From contig CM060325.1 in assembly GCA_030674155.1 (NCBI GenBank), positions 46,081,091 to 46,091,090 of the forward strand: a stretch of 10,000 nucleotides of DNA, read 5' to 3'. The DNA is from Stramonita haemastoma (taxonomy: Eukaryota; Mollusca; Gastropoda; Neogastropoda; Muricidae). The translations under genes and the position numbers were made by a program. Positions within the stretch are counted from its first letter, which is position 1, and each line of letters starts with the position of its first letter. Below are positions 1 to 8,111 of the stretch, piece after piece. The notes beneath the pieces were generated by a model. That model saw only the letters and a list, made by a program, of their open reading frames with translations, was not told where the DNA came from and did not search any database.

Positions 1-315
1 TCAAACTCTTGCTCCAAATGAAAATTTACCTCCATGGAAAACTTTGTTGTCTGCTAGTCCTTGTTCATAATATCCACGCACTCACACGTATTCAAACCCT
101 TCTTTATCTTTCAGAACAAATATGTATCTTTAGTTTATCATCCACCTTAATGAGAATACTTTAGATAAACAAGCTTTCACTTTCAAGGATTTTTAAGGAG
201 GAATTCATCACAGGTTGTCTCCTTGATCATTTTCATCAGGACTGAAGTTCTTGGATCTCATATTCTTTTTTTTTAATCCAAAATCGCAAATACGGAATTC
301 CGTGAAAATGAAAGA
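1..315. other. AT-rich unique sequence, no gene seen
   Basis: This stretch has no open frame with recognisable protein similarity, no RNA gene and no tandem repeat apart from a short T run near 265-273. The short - strand frames that cross it continue into the SINE at about 316 and look like chance openings. I see no element boundary before the SINE head. Confidence 0.6.
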
Positions 316-740
316 AGTGGATGGGTGGTCTAGATGGTAAACTCGCCTGGCGTAGAAAGCAAAAAGTCTTGGTAGGAGTGTGTGATGGTTCATACCCCGT
401 TTGGGCCCAAAACCTTTTCCCCATTCATTAGACCATGAGTTGTGGTCTGGGCGCTACTCTTTCGATAAACCGAAGTCTCGTGTGTTACACATCACTATTT
501 AGCGCACGTAAAAGAACCCACGGCAACAAGGGGGCTGACCCTGGCAAAATTCTGTAGAAAAAAGCCACTCTGATAGGGAAACAAATACAGTTGCATGCAG
601 GAAAAAGAAAAAAAAAGGGTAGGCGCTGCACATGTGGCTGCACATGTGGCGACGTGCTCTCCCCGGGGAGAGGAGCCCGAATTTCACGCAGAAAAATCTG
701 CTGTGACATAAAGTGGTACAAAATACACACAAAAAAAATC
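316..740 (+). mobile_element. tRNA-derived SINE, family SINE-1, copy 1 (near full length)
   Basis: This is a short non-autonomous retroposon, transcribed by RNA polymerase III from an internal promoter and mobilised by a partner LINE (family knowledge). Seen here: an A-box-like TGGTCTAGATGG at 326-337 and a B-box-like GGTTCATACCC at 387-397. The A-to-B spacing of about 60 bp is longer than in a normal tRNA, but copy 3 shows almost the same spacing. A body follows that is shared with copies 2 and 3: a TCGATAAACCGAAGTC block near 463-478, a block containing AACCCACGGCAACAAG near 515-530, and a purine-rich A tract at 600-620. After that come a self-complementary CTCTCCCCGGGGAGAG hairpin at about 658-673 and a conserved 3' end reading CTGCTGTGACATAAAGTGGT. 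A 12-bp direct duplication sits at 625-648. The 3' end leads within a few bases into an (AC)n tract. No clear target-site duplication was found. The family name is not assigned. Confidence 0.82.
326..397 (+). promoter_or_regulatory. Pol III type 2 internal promoter remnant (A and B boxes) of SINE-1 copy 1
   Basis: The A box is TGGTCTAGATGG at 326-337 and the B box is GGTTCATACCC at 387-397. The B box differs from the GGTTCGANNCC consensus at its central CG (CA here), as expected for a decayed CpG. Whether it is still active cannot be judged from sequence. Confidence 0.55.
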
Positions 741-751
741 ACCCATGATGT

Positions 752-861
<110 letters not shown>

Positions 862-983
862 CCAGCTGTCAGGATCTAATATCAGATCACCACATCAGCA
901 GATGGGTACTCCTAGATAAGATATATTAATACACATTTATGACTGTATAAACTTATGTCATACCTCATTTATAATAACAATAA

Positions 984-1372
984 CGGGCCTGCGAAAGAAT
1001 GTGAAGGTCCAGGTCGGAAGTGTGGGGTGGTTTGACCCCCGTTTAGGCCCTAAACTTTCTCCCCATCCATTAGACCATCAATGGTGGTCTGGGTGCTAGT
1101 CTTTCAGATGAGTCATTGAACCGAGGTCCTATGTCTTAAAACAATGTTTAGCTCACGTAAAATAATCCACGGCAACAAGAGTTGTCCCTGGCAAAATTTA
1201 ATAGAAAACAGCCACTCTGGTAAGGAAGCCAATACTGCTGCAGACAGGGAAAGAAAAAAATGGGTGGCACTGCTCTCGTGGTGACGCGCTCTCCCCAGGG
1301 AGAGCAGCCCCAGCTTCACACAGAGAAATGTGCCGTGACTTAAGTGGTGTGAAAGTGTAAAAAGGGTAACAT
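984..1372 (+). mobile_element. SINE-1, copy 2 (5'-truncated, lacks the A box)
   Basis: The sequence aligns to copy 1 from within the inter-box part of the head (GGGCCTGCGAAAGAAT) onward. The B-box region is degraded (GGTTTGACCCC near 1030). The body is complete: TTTCAGATGAG and ACCGAGGTCC blocks (about 1106-1130), ATCCACGGCAACAAG (1166-1180), the CTCTCCCCAGGGAGAG hairpin (about 1289-1304) and a 3' end of TGTGCCGTGACTTAAGTGGT. Loss of the A box suggests incomplete reverse transcription at insertion or later decay. It has the same orientation as copy 1 and lies about 130 bp beyond the AC tract. Confidence 0.82.
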
Positions 1373-1461
1373 TAAAGCTCAACTACAAACACGTTCAAGT
1401 TTAACAGAAAAAGAGGAGGCCTAAAGGAAAGATCATTGTACAAGTTTACCAATCGTCTTCT
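1373..1461. other. Spacer between tail-to-tail SINE-1 copies
   Basis: About 90 bp of AT-rich unique sequence separates the 3' ends of copies 2 and 3. It would form the loop of a hairpin with arms of about 380 bp. No gene or motif is seen in it. Confidence 0.6.
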
Positions 1462-1842
1462 AAACCACTTTATGTCACAGCAGATTTCTTTGCGTGAAAT
1501 TCAGGCTGCTCTCCCGGGAAGAGCGCGTCGCTACAAGTACAGTGCCTACCCATTATTTATTTTCTTTTTCCTGTCTGCAGGTGTATTTGTTTACCCTATC
1601 AAAGTGACTTTTTTCTATAGAGTTTTGACAAGGCAAGCCTCTTGTTGCCTGGGTTCTTTCATGGGCGCTAAATAATGATGTGTAACACACGGGACCTCGG
1701 TGTATTGTCTCATCCGAAAGACAACCACTCATGTTCTAATGGATGGAGGAAAAAATTTGGGCCCAGACGGGATTCAAACCACCGCACACTTTGACCTGGA
1801 CTTTTCGCTTTCTAGGCCAAGTGCACTACCTCTAGACAACCA
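1462..1842 (-). mobile_element. SINE-1, copy 3 (near full length, reverse orientation)
   Basis: Read on the - strand, the head has an A-box-like TGTCTAGAGGTAGTG (1824-1838) and a B box GGTTTGAATCC (1770-1780), the latter close to the Pol III consensus. After the head come a TTTCGGATGAGAC block with ACCGAGGTCCCGTGTG (about 1685-1723), a shared block with an AGAACCCAGGCAACAAG core (about 1637-1660), an AAAAAG-rich A tract, a CTCTTCCCGGGAGAG hairpin (about 1511-1526), and the same CTGCTGTGACATAAAGTGGT end as copy 1. Copies 2 and 3 are tail to tail. Short + strand open frames here are not coding. Confidence 0.82.
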
Positions 1843-2244
1843 AACAATAATTTATGAAATAATTATACTTTTAGATGGGTTTGAAACTGATCTTTGTTTT
1901 TGGTAAGTTTCAAAGTTTTGGAAGCCTATCCTGAATACAAGAAGCTCGATTTGTATAGTTTGCTTTTTGGGTCTTGGAAATATTAGCAAGTGGTTGTATC
2001 TATGCTTGTTATTTTGTTTAAACATTTGATTATCTAGAGATGTGCAATAAGTAGGCTTTAATCTGCATTAAAGAGAATTTGCTTCTCCCTTTCTATCCTA
2101 AATTGTTCATTTGCACTATGGGTTTAGATAGTTTCTAAAGTTTATCTCTGATTCAGCATCGTATTTTACACTAAGGAAGTTTGATTCTTACTTATATAGG
2201 GAGCATGTTTGTCCTACACTTAAAGAGTGTAGCAGCCCAATGTA
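1843..2244. other. AT-rich unique sequence, no gene seen
   Basis: No open frame of note, RNA gene or repeat is visible. Stop codons are dense in all frames. It separates the SINE-1 cluster from a compound microsatellite. Confidence 0.6.
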
Positions 2245-2257
2245 CTGTGTGTGTGTG

Positions 2258-2290
<33 letters not shown>

Positions 2291-2327
2291 CGCGCGCGTG
2301 CGTGCGTGCATTGCGTGCGTGCGTGCG
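2245..2327. repeat. Compound microsatellite (TG)n-(GC)n-(TGCG)n
   Basis: A TG tract (2245-2281, interrupted once by GG) passes into an alternating GC tract (about 2282-2298) and then into TGCG tetranucleotides (about 2299-2327, with one ATT interruption). The whole block is alternating purine-pyrimidine, the class of sequence able to adopt Z-DNA under supercoiling (established knowledge). Confidence 0.95.
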
Positions 2328-2415
2328 AGGACACGAGCACAGCGTGGGCTACCTCCTTTTAGATCTACCAGCGAGGCAGTTAAAGCAGCACGGGTTTGTT
2401 TTTGAAATTCAAATT

Positions 2416-2433
2416 GGGGGGGGGGGGGGGGGG
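2416..2433 (+). repeat. G18 homopolymer
   Basis: A run of 18 G residues follows AAATT and precedes CCAC. It is long enough to allow G-quadruplex folding, and it is also a place where sequence length is often unreliable. Confidence 0.9.
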
Positions 2434-3000
2434 CCACTTATTTTCAAACAAGGTGCTGCCTTGCTGTGATTGGTGGCTGAATTTAGGACACTGACGACAA
2501 GGGTTGGGAATATGACCCCATTTTGTGAGAGAGAAGTTGGCGACAGTTTGCTTAGTGTCTGCTAAAGTCTCTTTACAATCTCGGATATCAAATGGGCAGA
2601 TTTCCCAGTGGGCTTAAAGGTTTGGGGGGGGGGGGGGGGGGATATCAATATAGATAGCATCACTAATTTTTTGAAATTTCCTGCTAACTCTCTTTTCAAA
2701 TTCTCATTATTTTCTATCTCACTCATTGCTTCTGCCTTGGTCCAATAAGAGTCTATTGTCTGCCTTCTTGGTCCATTTGCCTGCGCTTTTTGCAGAAAGA
2801 CTTTAAAGATTACAGTTCTCTCCTAGGCTGAAGAGGAATGCACAGGGCCTGACTTGTGAGATGCTTCACTGCAGCACTAGACATGTTTTGCTATTATGAT
2901 AGACTTTGTTGCTACTGCGTGAGCATTCAAAGAACAAAAACAGTTTGGGAGGGAGGGGGAGTGGTAAAAATGGGTATAAGTTGGTAGCAGTTTGTGTCTG
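2434..3000. other. Unique sequence with a second G18 run, no gene seen
   Basis: No supported coding region or RNA gene. A second 18-G run lies at 2624-2641, about 208 bp after the first. The rest is AT-rich with a purine-rich GGGAGGGAGGGGGAG patch near 2947-2961. Confidence 0.6.
2624..2641 (+). repeat. G18 homopolymer, second run
   Basis: Eighteen G residues sit between TTT and ATATC. The run has the same length as the one at 2416-2433, but the flanks are unrelated, so the pair is not an obvious duplication. Confidence 0.9.
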
Positions 3001-3150
3001 CCATTCTGTGCACGCATGTCGTCTATCTGCATGAATGAATGTTCGTATGCATATTATGCTTGCATTTATGAATGAGTTGTGTGTGTGTTTGCATGAATGT
3101 CTCCCTACATGCTAGTGTGCGTGCTGGTGTATATGTGTATGTGTGTTTGA
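3001..3150. repeat. Degenerate low-complexity TG/TGAATG-rich region
   Basis: Repeated TGCATGAATG-like and TGTGTG words (for example near 3029-3040, 3068-3100 and 3115-3148) give a decayed simple-sequence tract without a fixed period. Confidence 0.55.
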
Positions 3151-3615
3151 AAGGCAACCCTGGACAGTACCAAAAATACAAACCAAACATATACATGAGA
3201 AAGCACTGTCTGATGAACTGCAAGAATGTATACATTCAAATAAATACATAAGCAGCAACAACATCTTACCTTCACTACAGGTGTGTCACAAACTGTGAAA
3301 TTTCTAGAGGCCCTTGAGTGCAAGTGTTTTGTTAGGGTGGGGATGGAGGTAGAGACCTATAATTACTACTGCTGTTGATGATAGGAAGGTATCCTGCAGT
3401 AAAAACAGACATAGCAAGGAAAAAAAAAAGGGGGCGGGGGTGTCGATTTCGCGCTCTTTTAGATAGGTTTATATGCTCAGAGAAGATACCCGAAAAAGCT
3501 TTTATATGCGGCAGCAATTGTGTCGTGGTAGTGGGCCTTGCTGATTGGTTGTTATTTCAGTACAACTGCAACGTATATTTCAGGTGATTTACTGTTTCCA
3601 AAAATCCCGCCACAC
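3151..3615. other. Unique sequence left of the satellite array, no gene seen
   Basis: AT-rich sequence with an A tract and G-rich patch (about 3420-3440). No SINE or satellite similarity was found until about 3616. A CTGATTGGTT sequence (3541-3550) contains an inverted CCAAT word, but nothing around it supports a promoter. The left edge of the satellite is abrupt, starting in the block with GGTGGCCGCCACATGCGCG. Confidence 0.55.
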
Positions 3616-3669
3616 AGAGGGTGGCCGCCACATGCGCGCCACACAAACAAACGCACTGATAAACACCAG

Positions 3670-3690
3670 CGCGCGCGCGCGTGCGCGCAA
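3670..3690. repeat. Alternating GC tract, first of nine in the satellite
   Basis: This is the first of nine GCGCGC...GTGCGCGCATGC-like tracts, one per satellite unit, near 3670, 4062, 4456, 4840, 5222, 5611, 6014, 6403 and 6796. They are 20-26 bp of nearly perfect purine-pyrimidine alternation, the classic Z-DNA-prone pattern. Substitutions in later units (GCGCGCCCGCGTG near 6014, GCGCACGTACGCGC near 6410) mostly keep the alternation. Confidence 0.85.
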
Positions 3691-5949
3691 GCATACCCAC
3701 CCCCGGCCCGAAAAAGGTGTCGTTTTGAGCCTAGATGCCAGCCAAACAGCCGTTTTTCAGCCCCCGTCCAACCCCCACTTTTGCACGGTAAAAGACCCCA
3801 CGACACCAAGAGAGTATCGTACTGTATGCATACACTCTCTCCCACCATCTTGGATAGGTGTGGCGCCGGATTTGTGGCGACACCAGGGCCCCAAAGAGCC
3901 AAGAAAGCTAGTTTGTCGGAAGGAAAGCTGGTAAGTGTACGCCACAAAAAACAAGCTTTGCGCACAAGAATAATGACAATATACAGCAACACGATGCACC
4001 AGGGTAAAGTGGAGGGTCCCCTCACATGCGCGCACACAAACGAACACACTGATAAACCCACGCGCGCGCGCATGCGGCATGCATACCCACCCCCGGCCCG
4101 AAAAAGGTGCCGTTTGAGCACAGATGCCAGCCAAAAGCCGTTTTCACGCCCGTCGGACCCCCACTTTTGCCCGGTAAAAAGTCCCCACGGCACCAAGACC
4201 ATATCGTACTGTATGCATACACTCTCCCCACCATCTTGGATAGGTGTGGCGCCGGATTTGTGGGGACACGAGAGCCCCCAAAGCGAAGAAAGCTAGTTTG
4301 TCGGAAGGAAAGCTGGTAAGTGTACGCGAAAAAAACAAGCATTGCACACAAGAAGAATGACAATATACAGCAATGTGATGCACCAGGGCAAAGTGGAGGG
4401 TCCCCTCCACATGCGAACCACACACAAACCAGACACAGTCGAACAACAACCCACAGCGCGCGCGCGCGTGCGCGCATGCATACCCACCCCCGGCCGAAAA
4501 AGGTGACGTTTTCAGCCTGATGCAAACCAAAAAGCCGTTTTGAGCCCCGTGCACCCCCACTTTTGCACGTAAAAGACCCCATGGCACCAAGACCATATCG
4601 TACTGTATGCATACACTCTCATCCCCCATCTTAGATAGGTGTGGCGCCGGATTTGTGGCGACACGGGAGCCCCAAGAGCTAAGGAAGCACGTTTTGTGGA
4701 AGGAAAGCGGGTAAGTGTAGTGACAAAAAACAAGCATTGCGCAGCAAGAAAATGACAATATACAGCATATGATGCACCAGGGCAAAGTGGAGGGTCCCTC
4801 CACATGCACGCACAACAAGCAACGCACTGACAAACACCAGCGCGCGCGCGCGTGCGCGCATGCATACCCACCCCCGGCCGAAAAAGGTGCCGTTTTGAGC
4901 CCCGATGCCAGCCAAAAGCCGTTTTAGCCCCGTGCCACCCCCACTTTTGCACGGTAAAAGACCCCAGGCACCAAGACCATATCGTACTGTATGCATACAC
5001 TCTCTCCCACCATCTGGATAGGTGTGGCGCCGGATTTGTGGCGACACGGAAGCCCCGAAGAGCTAAGAAAGCTAGTTTGTCGAAGGAAAGCGGTAAGTGT
5101 AGTGACAAAAAACAAGCATTGCCGCAAGAATAATGACAATATACAGCAATATGATGCACCAGGGCAAAGTGGGGGTCGGCCACCACATGCGCGCACACAA
5201 GCAAACGCACTGACAAACACCAGCGCGCGCGCGCGTGCGCGCATGCATACCCACCCCGGCCGAAAAAGGTGCGTTTTGAGCCGATGCCAGCCAAAAGAGC
5301 CGTTTTCAGCCCCGTGCCACCCCCACTTTTGCACGGTAAAAGACCCCACGGCACCAAGACCATATCGTACTGTATGCATACACTCTCTCCCACCATCTTG
5401 GATAGGTGTGGCGCCGGATTTGTGGCGACACGGGAGCCCCGAAGAGCTAAGGAAGCTCGTTTGTGTGAAGGAAAGCGGGTAAGTGTAGAGAACCCAAAAC
5501 AAGGATTGCGCGCAAGAATAATGACAATATACAGCAATATCATGCACCAGGGCAAAGTGGGGGGTGGCCGCCACATGCGCGCACACAAGCAAACGCACTG
5601 ACAAACACTAGCGCCCGCGCGCGTGCGCGTATGCATACCCACCCCCGGCCGAGAAAGGTGCCGGTTTTAGCCGAGATGCCAGCGAAAGAGCTGTTTTCAG
5701 CCCCGTGCCACCCCTACTTTTGCACGGTAAAAGACCCCACGGCACCAAGACCATATCGTACTGTATGCATACACTCTCTGCCACCATCTTGGATAGGTGT
5801 GGCGCCGGATTTGTGGCGACACGGGAGCCCCGAAGAGCTAAGGAAGCTCGTTTGTGTGAAGGAAAGCAGGTAAGTGTAGGCGACCCAAAACAAGCATTGC
5901 ACGCAAGAATAATGACAAAATATACAACAATATGATGCACCAGGGCAAA

Positions 5950-5968
5950 GGGGGGGGGGGGGGGGGGG
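5950..5968 (+). repeat. G19 homopolymer inside one satellite unit
   Basis: Where other units read AAAGTGGAGGGTC or AAAGTGGGGGGTGG, this one has an uninterrupted run of 19 G. It accounts for most of the extra length of the 402-bp spacing. The expansion is private to this unit. Confidence 0.9.
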
Positions 5969-6910
5969 TGGCCGCCACATGCACGCACACAAACAAACGC
6001 ACTGACAAACACCAGCGCGCGCCCGCGTGCGCGAATGCATACCAACCCCCGGCCGAAAAAGGAGCCGTTTTGAGCCCAGATGGCAGCCAAAGAGCCGTTT
6101 TCAGCCCCCTGGAGCCCTGACCTTTGCACGGTAAAAGACCCCATGGCACCAAGACAATATCGTACTGTATGTATACACTCTCTCCCGCCATCTTGGATAG
6201 GTGTAGCGCCGGATTTGTGGCGACACGAGAGCCCCCAAGAGCTATGGAAGCTCGTTTGTGTGAAGGAAAGCGGGTAGGTGTAGGCGACAAAATACAAGCA
6301 CTGCGCACAAGAATAATGACAATATACAGCAATATGATGCACCAGGGCAAAGTTGAAGGTCGCCTCCACATGCACGCACACAAACAAACACACTGATATA
6401 CACCAGCGCGCGCGCACGTACGCGCATGCATACCCACCCCCCGCCTGAAAAAGGTGGTGTTTTGAGCCCAGATGCCAGCGAAAGAGCCGTTTTCAGCCCC
6501 GTGCCAACCCCACTTTTGCACGGTAAAAGACCCCACGGCACCAAGACCATATCGTACTGTATGCATACACTCTCTCCCGCCATCTTGGATAGGTGTGGCG
6601 CCGGATTTGTGGCGACCCGAGAACCCCGAAGTGCTAAGGAAGCTCGTTTGTGTAAAGGAAAGCGGGTAAGTGTAGGCGACAAAAAACAAGCATTGCGCAC
6701 AAGAATAATGACAATATACAGCAATATGATGCACCAGGGCAAAGTGGAGGGTCGCCGCCACATGCGCGCACACAAACAAACACACTGATAAACACCGCGC
6801 GCGCATGCGTACGCGCATGCATGCCCACCCCCCACCTGAAAAAAGTGGCGGTTTTGAGCACAAATGCCAGCCAAAGAGCCGTTTTCAACCCGTGCCGCCC
6901 CTACTTTTCC

Positions 6911-6966
6911 TTTTTGTCGCGTACCCTTACCGGCTTTTCTTCACACAAACTAGCTTTTTTAGCTCT

Positions 6967-6973
<7 letters not shown>
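6911..6973 (-). repeat. Inverted satellite fragment at the right edge of the array
   Basis: On the - strand this reads as the satellite segment AGCTAAAAAAGCTAGTTTG followed by TGTGAAGAAAAGCCGGTAAG and a CGCGACAAAA end, matching for example 6240-6292 of the direct array. It abuts the last direct unit, which stops in the block around CCCCTACTTTT (6898-6908), so the array switches orientation within a few bases. The fragment carries a mixture of the two subtype markers found in the array. Confidence 0.8.
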
Positions 6974-7320
<347 letters not shown>

Positions 7321-7405
7321 TAGTAAAGTGTGTCTGTGTATATAGTAGAGTACTCTCTTGCTGCAGCAGGCTCTGTAAATGGACTGATGTAAGGGTAGGA
7401 GGGTA

Positions 7406-7600
7406 CTCAAAACCGCCCACTTCTAGCTTCTTCCCTGAATGTGCTTTTTTCCTTTGGGGGTGTGTACGTGGGCTAGTATAGTATGCATGCGCGCGTTCGT
7501 GTTTGTTGTGTGGGTTTATTGTTTTGTGTGAATGTAACACGGTGCCCTGCACTGTCATGTGGTGCATCATATTGTATATTACCATTATGATTATTCGTAA
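7406..7600 (-). repeat. Diverged inverted satellite fragment
   Basis: Several blocks match the reverse complement of the satellite in the right order. ACTCAAAACCGCCCACTT (7406-7423) matches the AAGTGGCGGTTTTGAG block; CCTTTGGGGGTGTG (about 7451-7464) matches the GGCCGAAAAAGG flank; GTATGCATGCGCGCGTTCG (about 7481-7499) matches the GC tract with GCATGCAT; GTGCATCATATTG and TATATTACCATTATG (7562-7590) match the CAATATGATGCAC block. A 20-30 bp stretch in the middle (about 7424-7445) has no counterpart. It is clearly more diverged than the direct array and lacks the conserved core. Confidence 0.68.
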
Positions 7601-7618
7601 TGATAGGTTAGGTTTCAT

Positions 7619-7770
7619 GTATGTGTGTGTGTGTGTGCGCGCACGCTTGTGTGTGTACGTGTGTGCGTGAGTGCGTGGGAGCGTGTGTGTGTTAACATGT
7701 GTGTATATGTGTGTATGTGTGTGTGTACGTGCGCGCGCGTGTGTGCGTGTGCGTGTGGTGTGTGTGTGTG
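7619..7770. repeat. Imperfect GT/GC-rich simple repeat
   Basis: Interrupted GT, GTAT, GCGC and GTGC words fill this block. The interruptions suggest an old microsatellite. It starts about 20 bp after the inverted satellite fragment. Confidence 0.9.
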
Positions 7771-8027
7771 ATATTATATCTGCAACTTACGTGACTGCTC
7801 AGTAATGGTGTTTCACAAACCCTTCATCCTTATCTAACAACACACAGTACAAGTTCCATCAGACTTGTTTTGCAGCGTTCTCAGAGTCAGAAGTCTCCTG
7901 GGAGCTATTACTCTTTGACCGCCATGAGGTCACTGACCAAAAGAGACCCGGCTTGTGCTACTGTATTGTTGTGTTGGTGTCTCAGATTTCTTAGGTAACA
8001 TCCCTTCCAAATTTGCGAAACTGTCGT

Positions 8028-8058
<31 letters not shown>

Positions 8059-8111
8059 GTAGATCTGTCCGTTTCCTGCCTTAATTAGCATACTGAGAAA
8101 AATCACCTTAA
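7771..8111. other. Unique sequence with a (CTGT)n tract, no gene seen
   Basis: No RNA gene or supported coding frame. A 26-bp CTGT/GTCT tetranucleotide repeat lies at about 8029-8054. The - strand open frame covering this region includes the antisense of the SINE-2 head and the CTGT repeat, and so is not taken as a gene. Confidence 0.6.
8029..8054. repeat. (CTGT)n microsatellite
   Basis: Six to seven CTGT tetranucleotides followed by a short CT extension. Confidence 0.92.

Larger units (their letters stand above)
3616..6908 (+). repeat. Satellite array, about 8.4 tandem units of about 391 bp
   Basis: Eight copies of the word GATGCACCAGGG (one reads CATGCACC) start at 3993, 4377, 4771, 5153, 5541, 5933, 6335 and 6728, giving spacings of 384, 394, 382, 388, 392, 402 and 393. 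With unit starts set just after that word, the units are 3616-4012, 4013-4396, 4397-4790, 4791-5172, 5173-5560, 5561-5952, 5953-6354, 6355-6747 and a partial 6748-6908. Each unit contains, in order: an ACATGC/GCACACAAAC block, an alternating GC tract ending GCATGCAT, a CCGAAAAAGGTG block, CCGTTTTGAGCC and a near repeat CCGTTTTCAGCC, an ACTTTTGCACGGTAAAAGAC block, then a highly conserved core. The core holds the palindrome TGTATGCATACA, CCATCTTGG and GTGGCGCCGGATTTGTGG. A GGAAAGCGGGTAAGTGTA block and a CAAGAATAATGACAATATAC block close the unit. All units point the same way. The unit length is not a multiple of three, so open frames that cross units change phase and are not genes. The right end breaks in mid-unit at an inversion. 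No known satellite name is assigned. Confidence 0.96.

Noticed and set aside
3538..4296. 252-codon + strand open frame at the left of the satellite
   Set aside because: It begins in unique sequence but is almost entirely satellite, and it is interrupted at different points in each unit. There is no protein family resemblance.
4512..5642. 376-codon - strand open frame (and other 196-341 codon frames) across the satellite
   Set aside because: These frames run through about three tandem units whose length is not a multiple of three, and the same DNA is read in changing phases. Motifs such as ATNPAPHLSKM recur because the DNA repeats. Overlapping frames on both strands are equally open, and single-base indels between units shift the phase.
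3616..6908. A CRISPR array
   Set aside because: The repeats are about 390 bp, contiguous and without unique spacers, and the surrounding sequence is animal-like. It is a satellite.
3616..6908. CENP-B box in the satellite as evidence for a centromere
   Set aside because: I looked for the TTCGNNNNANNCGGG pattern on both strands in the unit and did not find it, so no centromeric claim is made.
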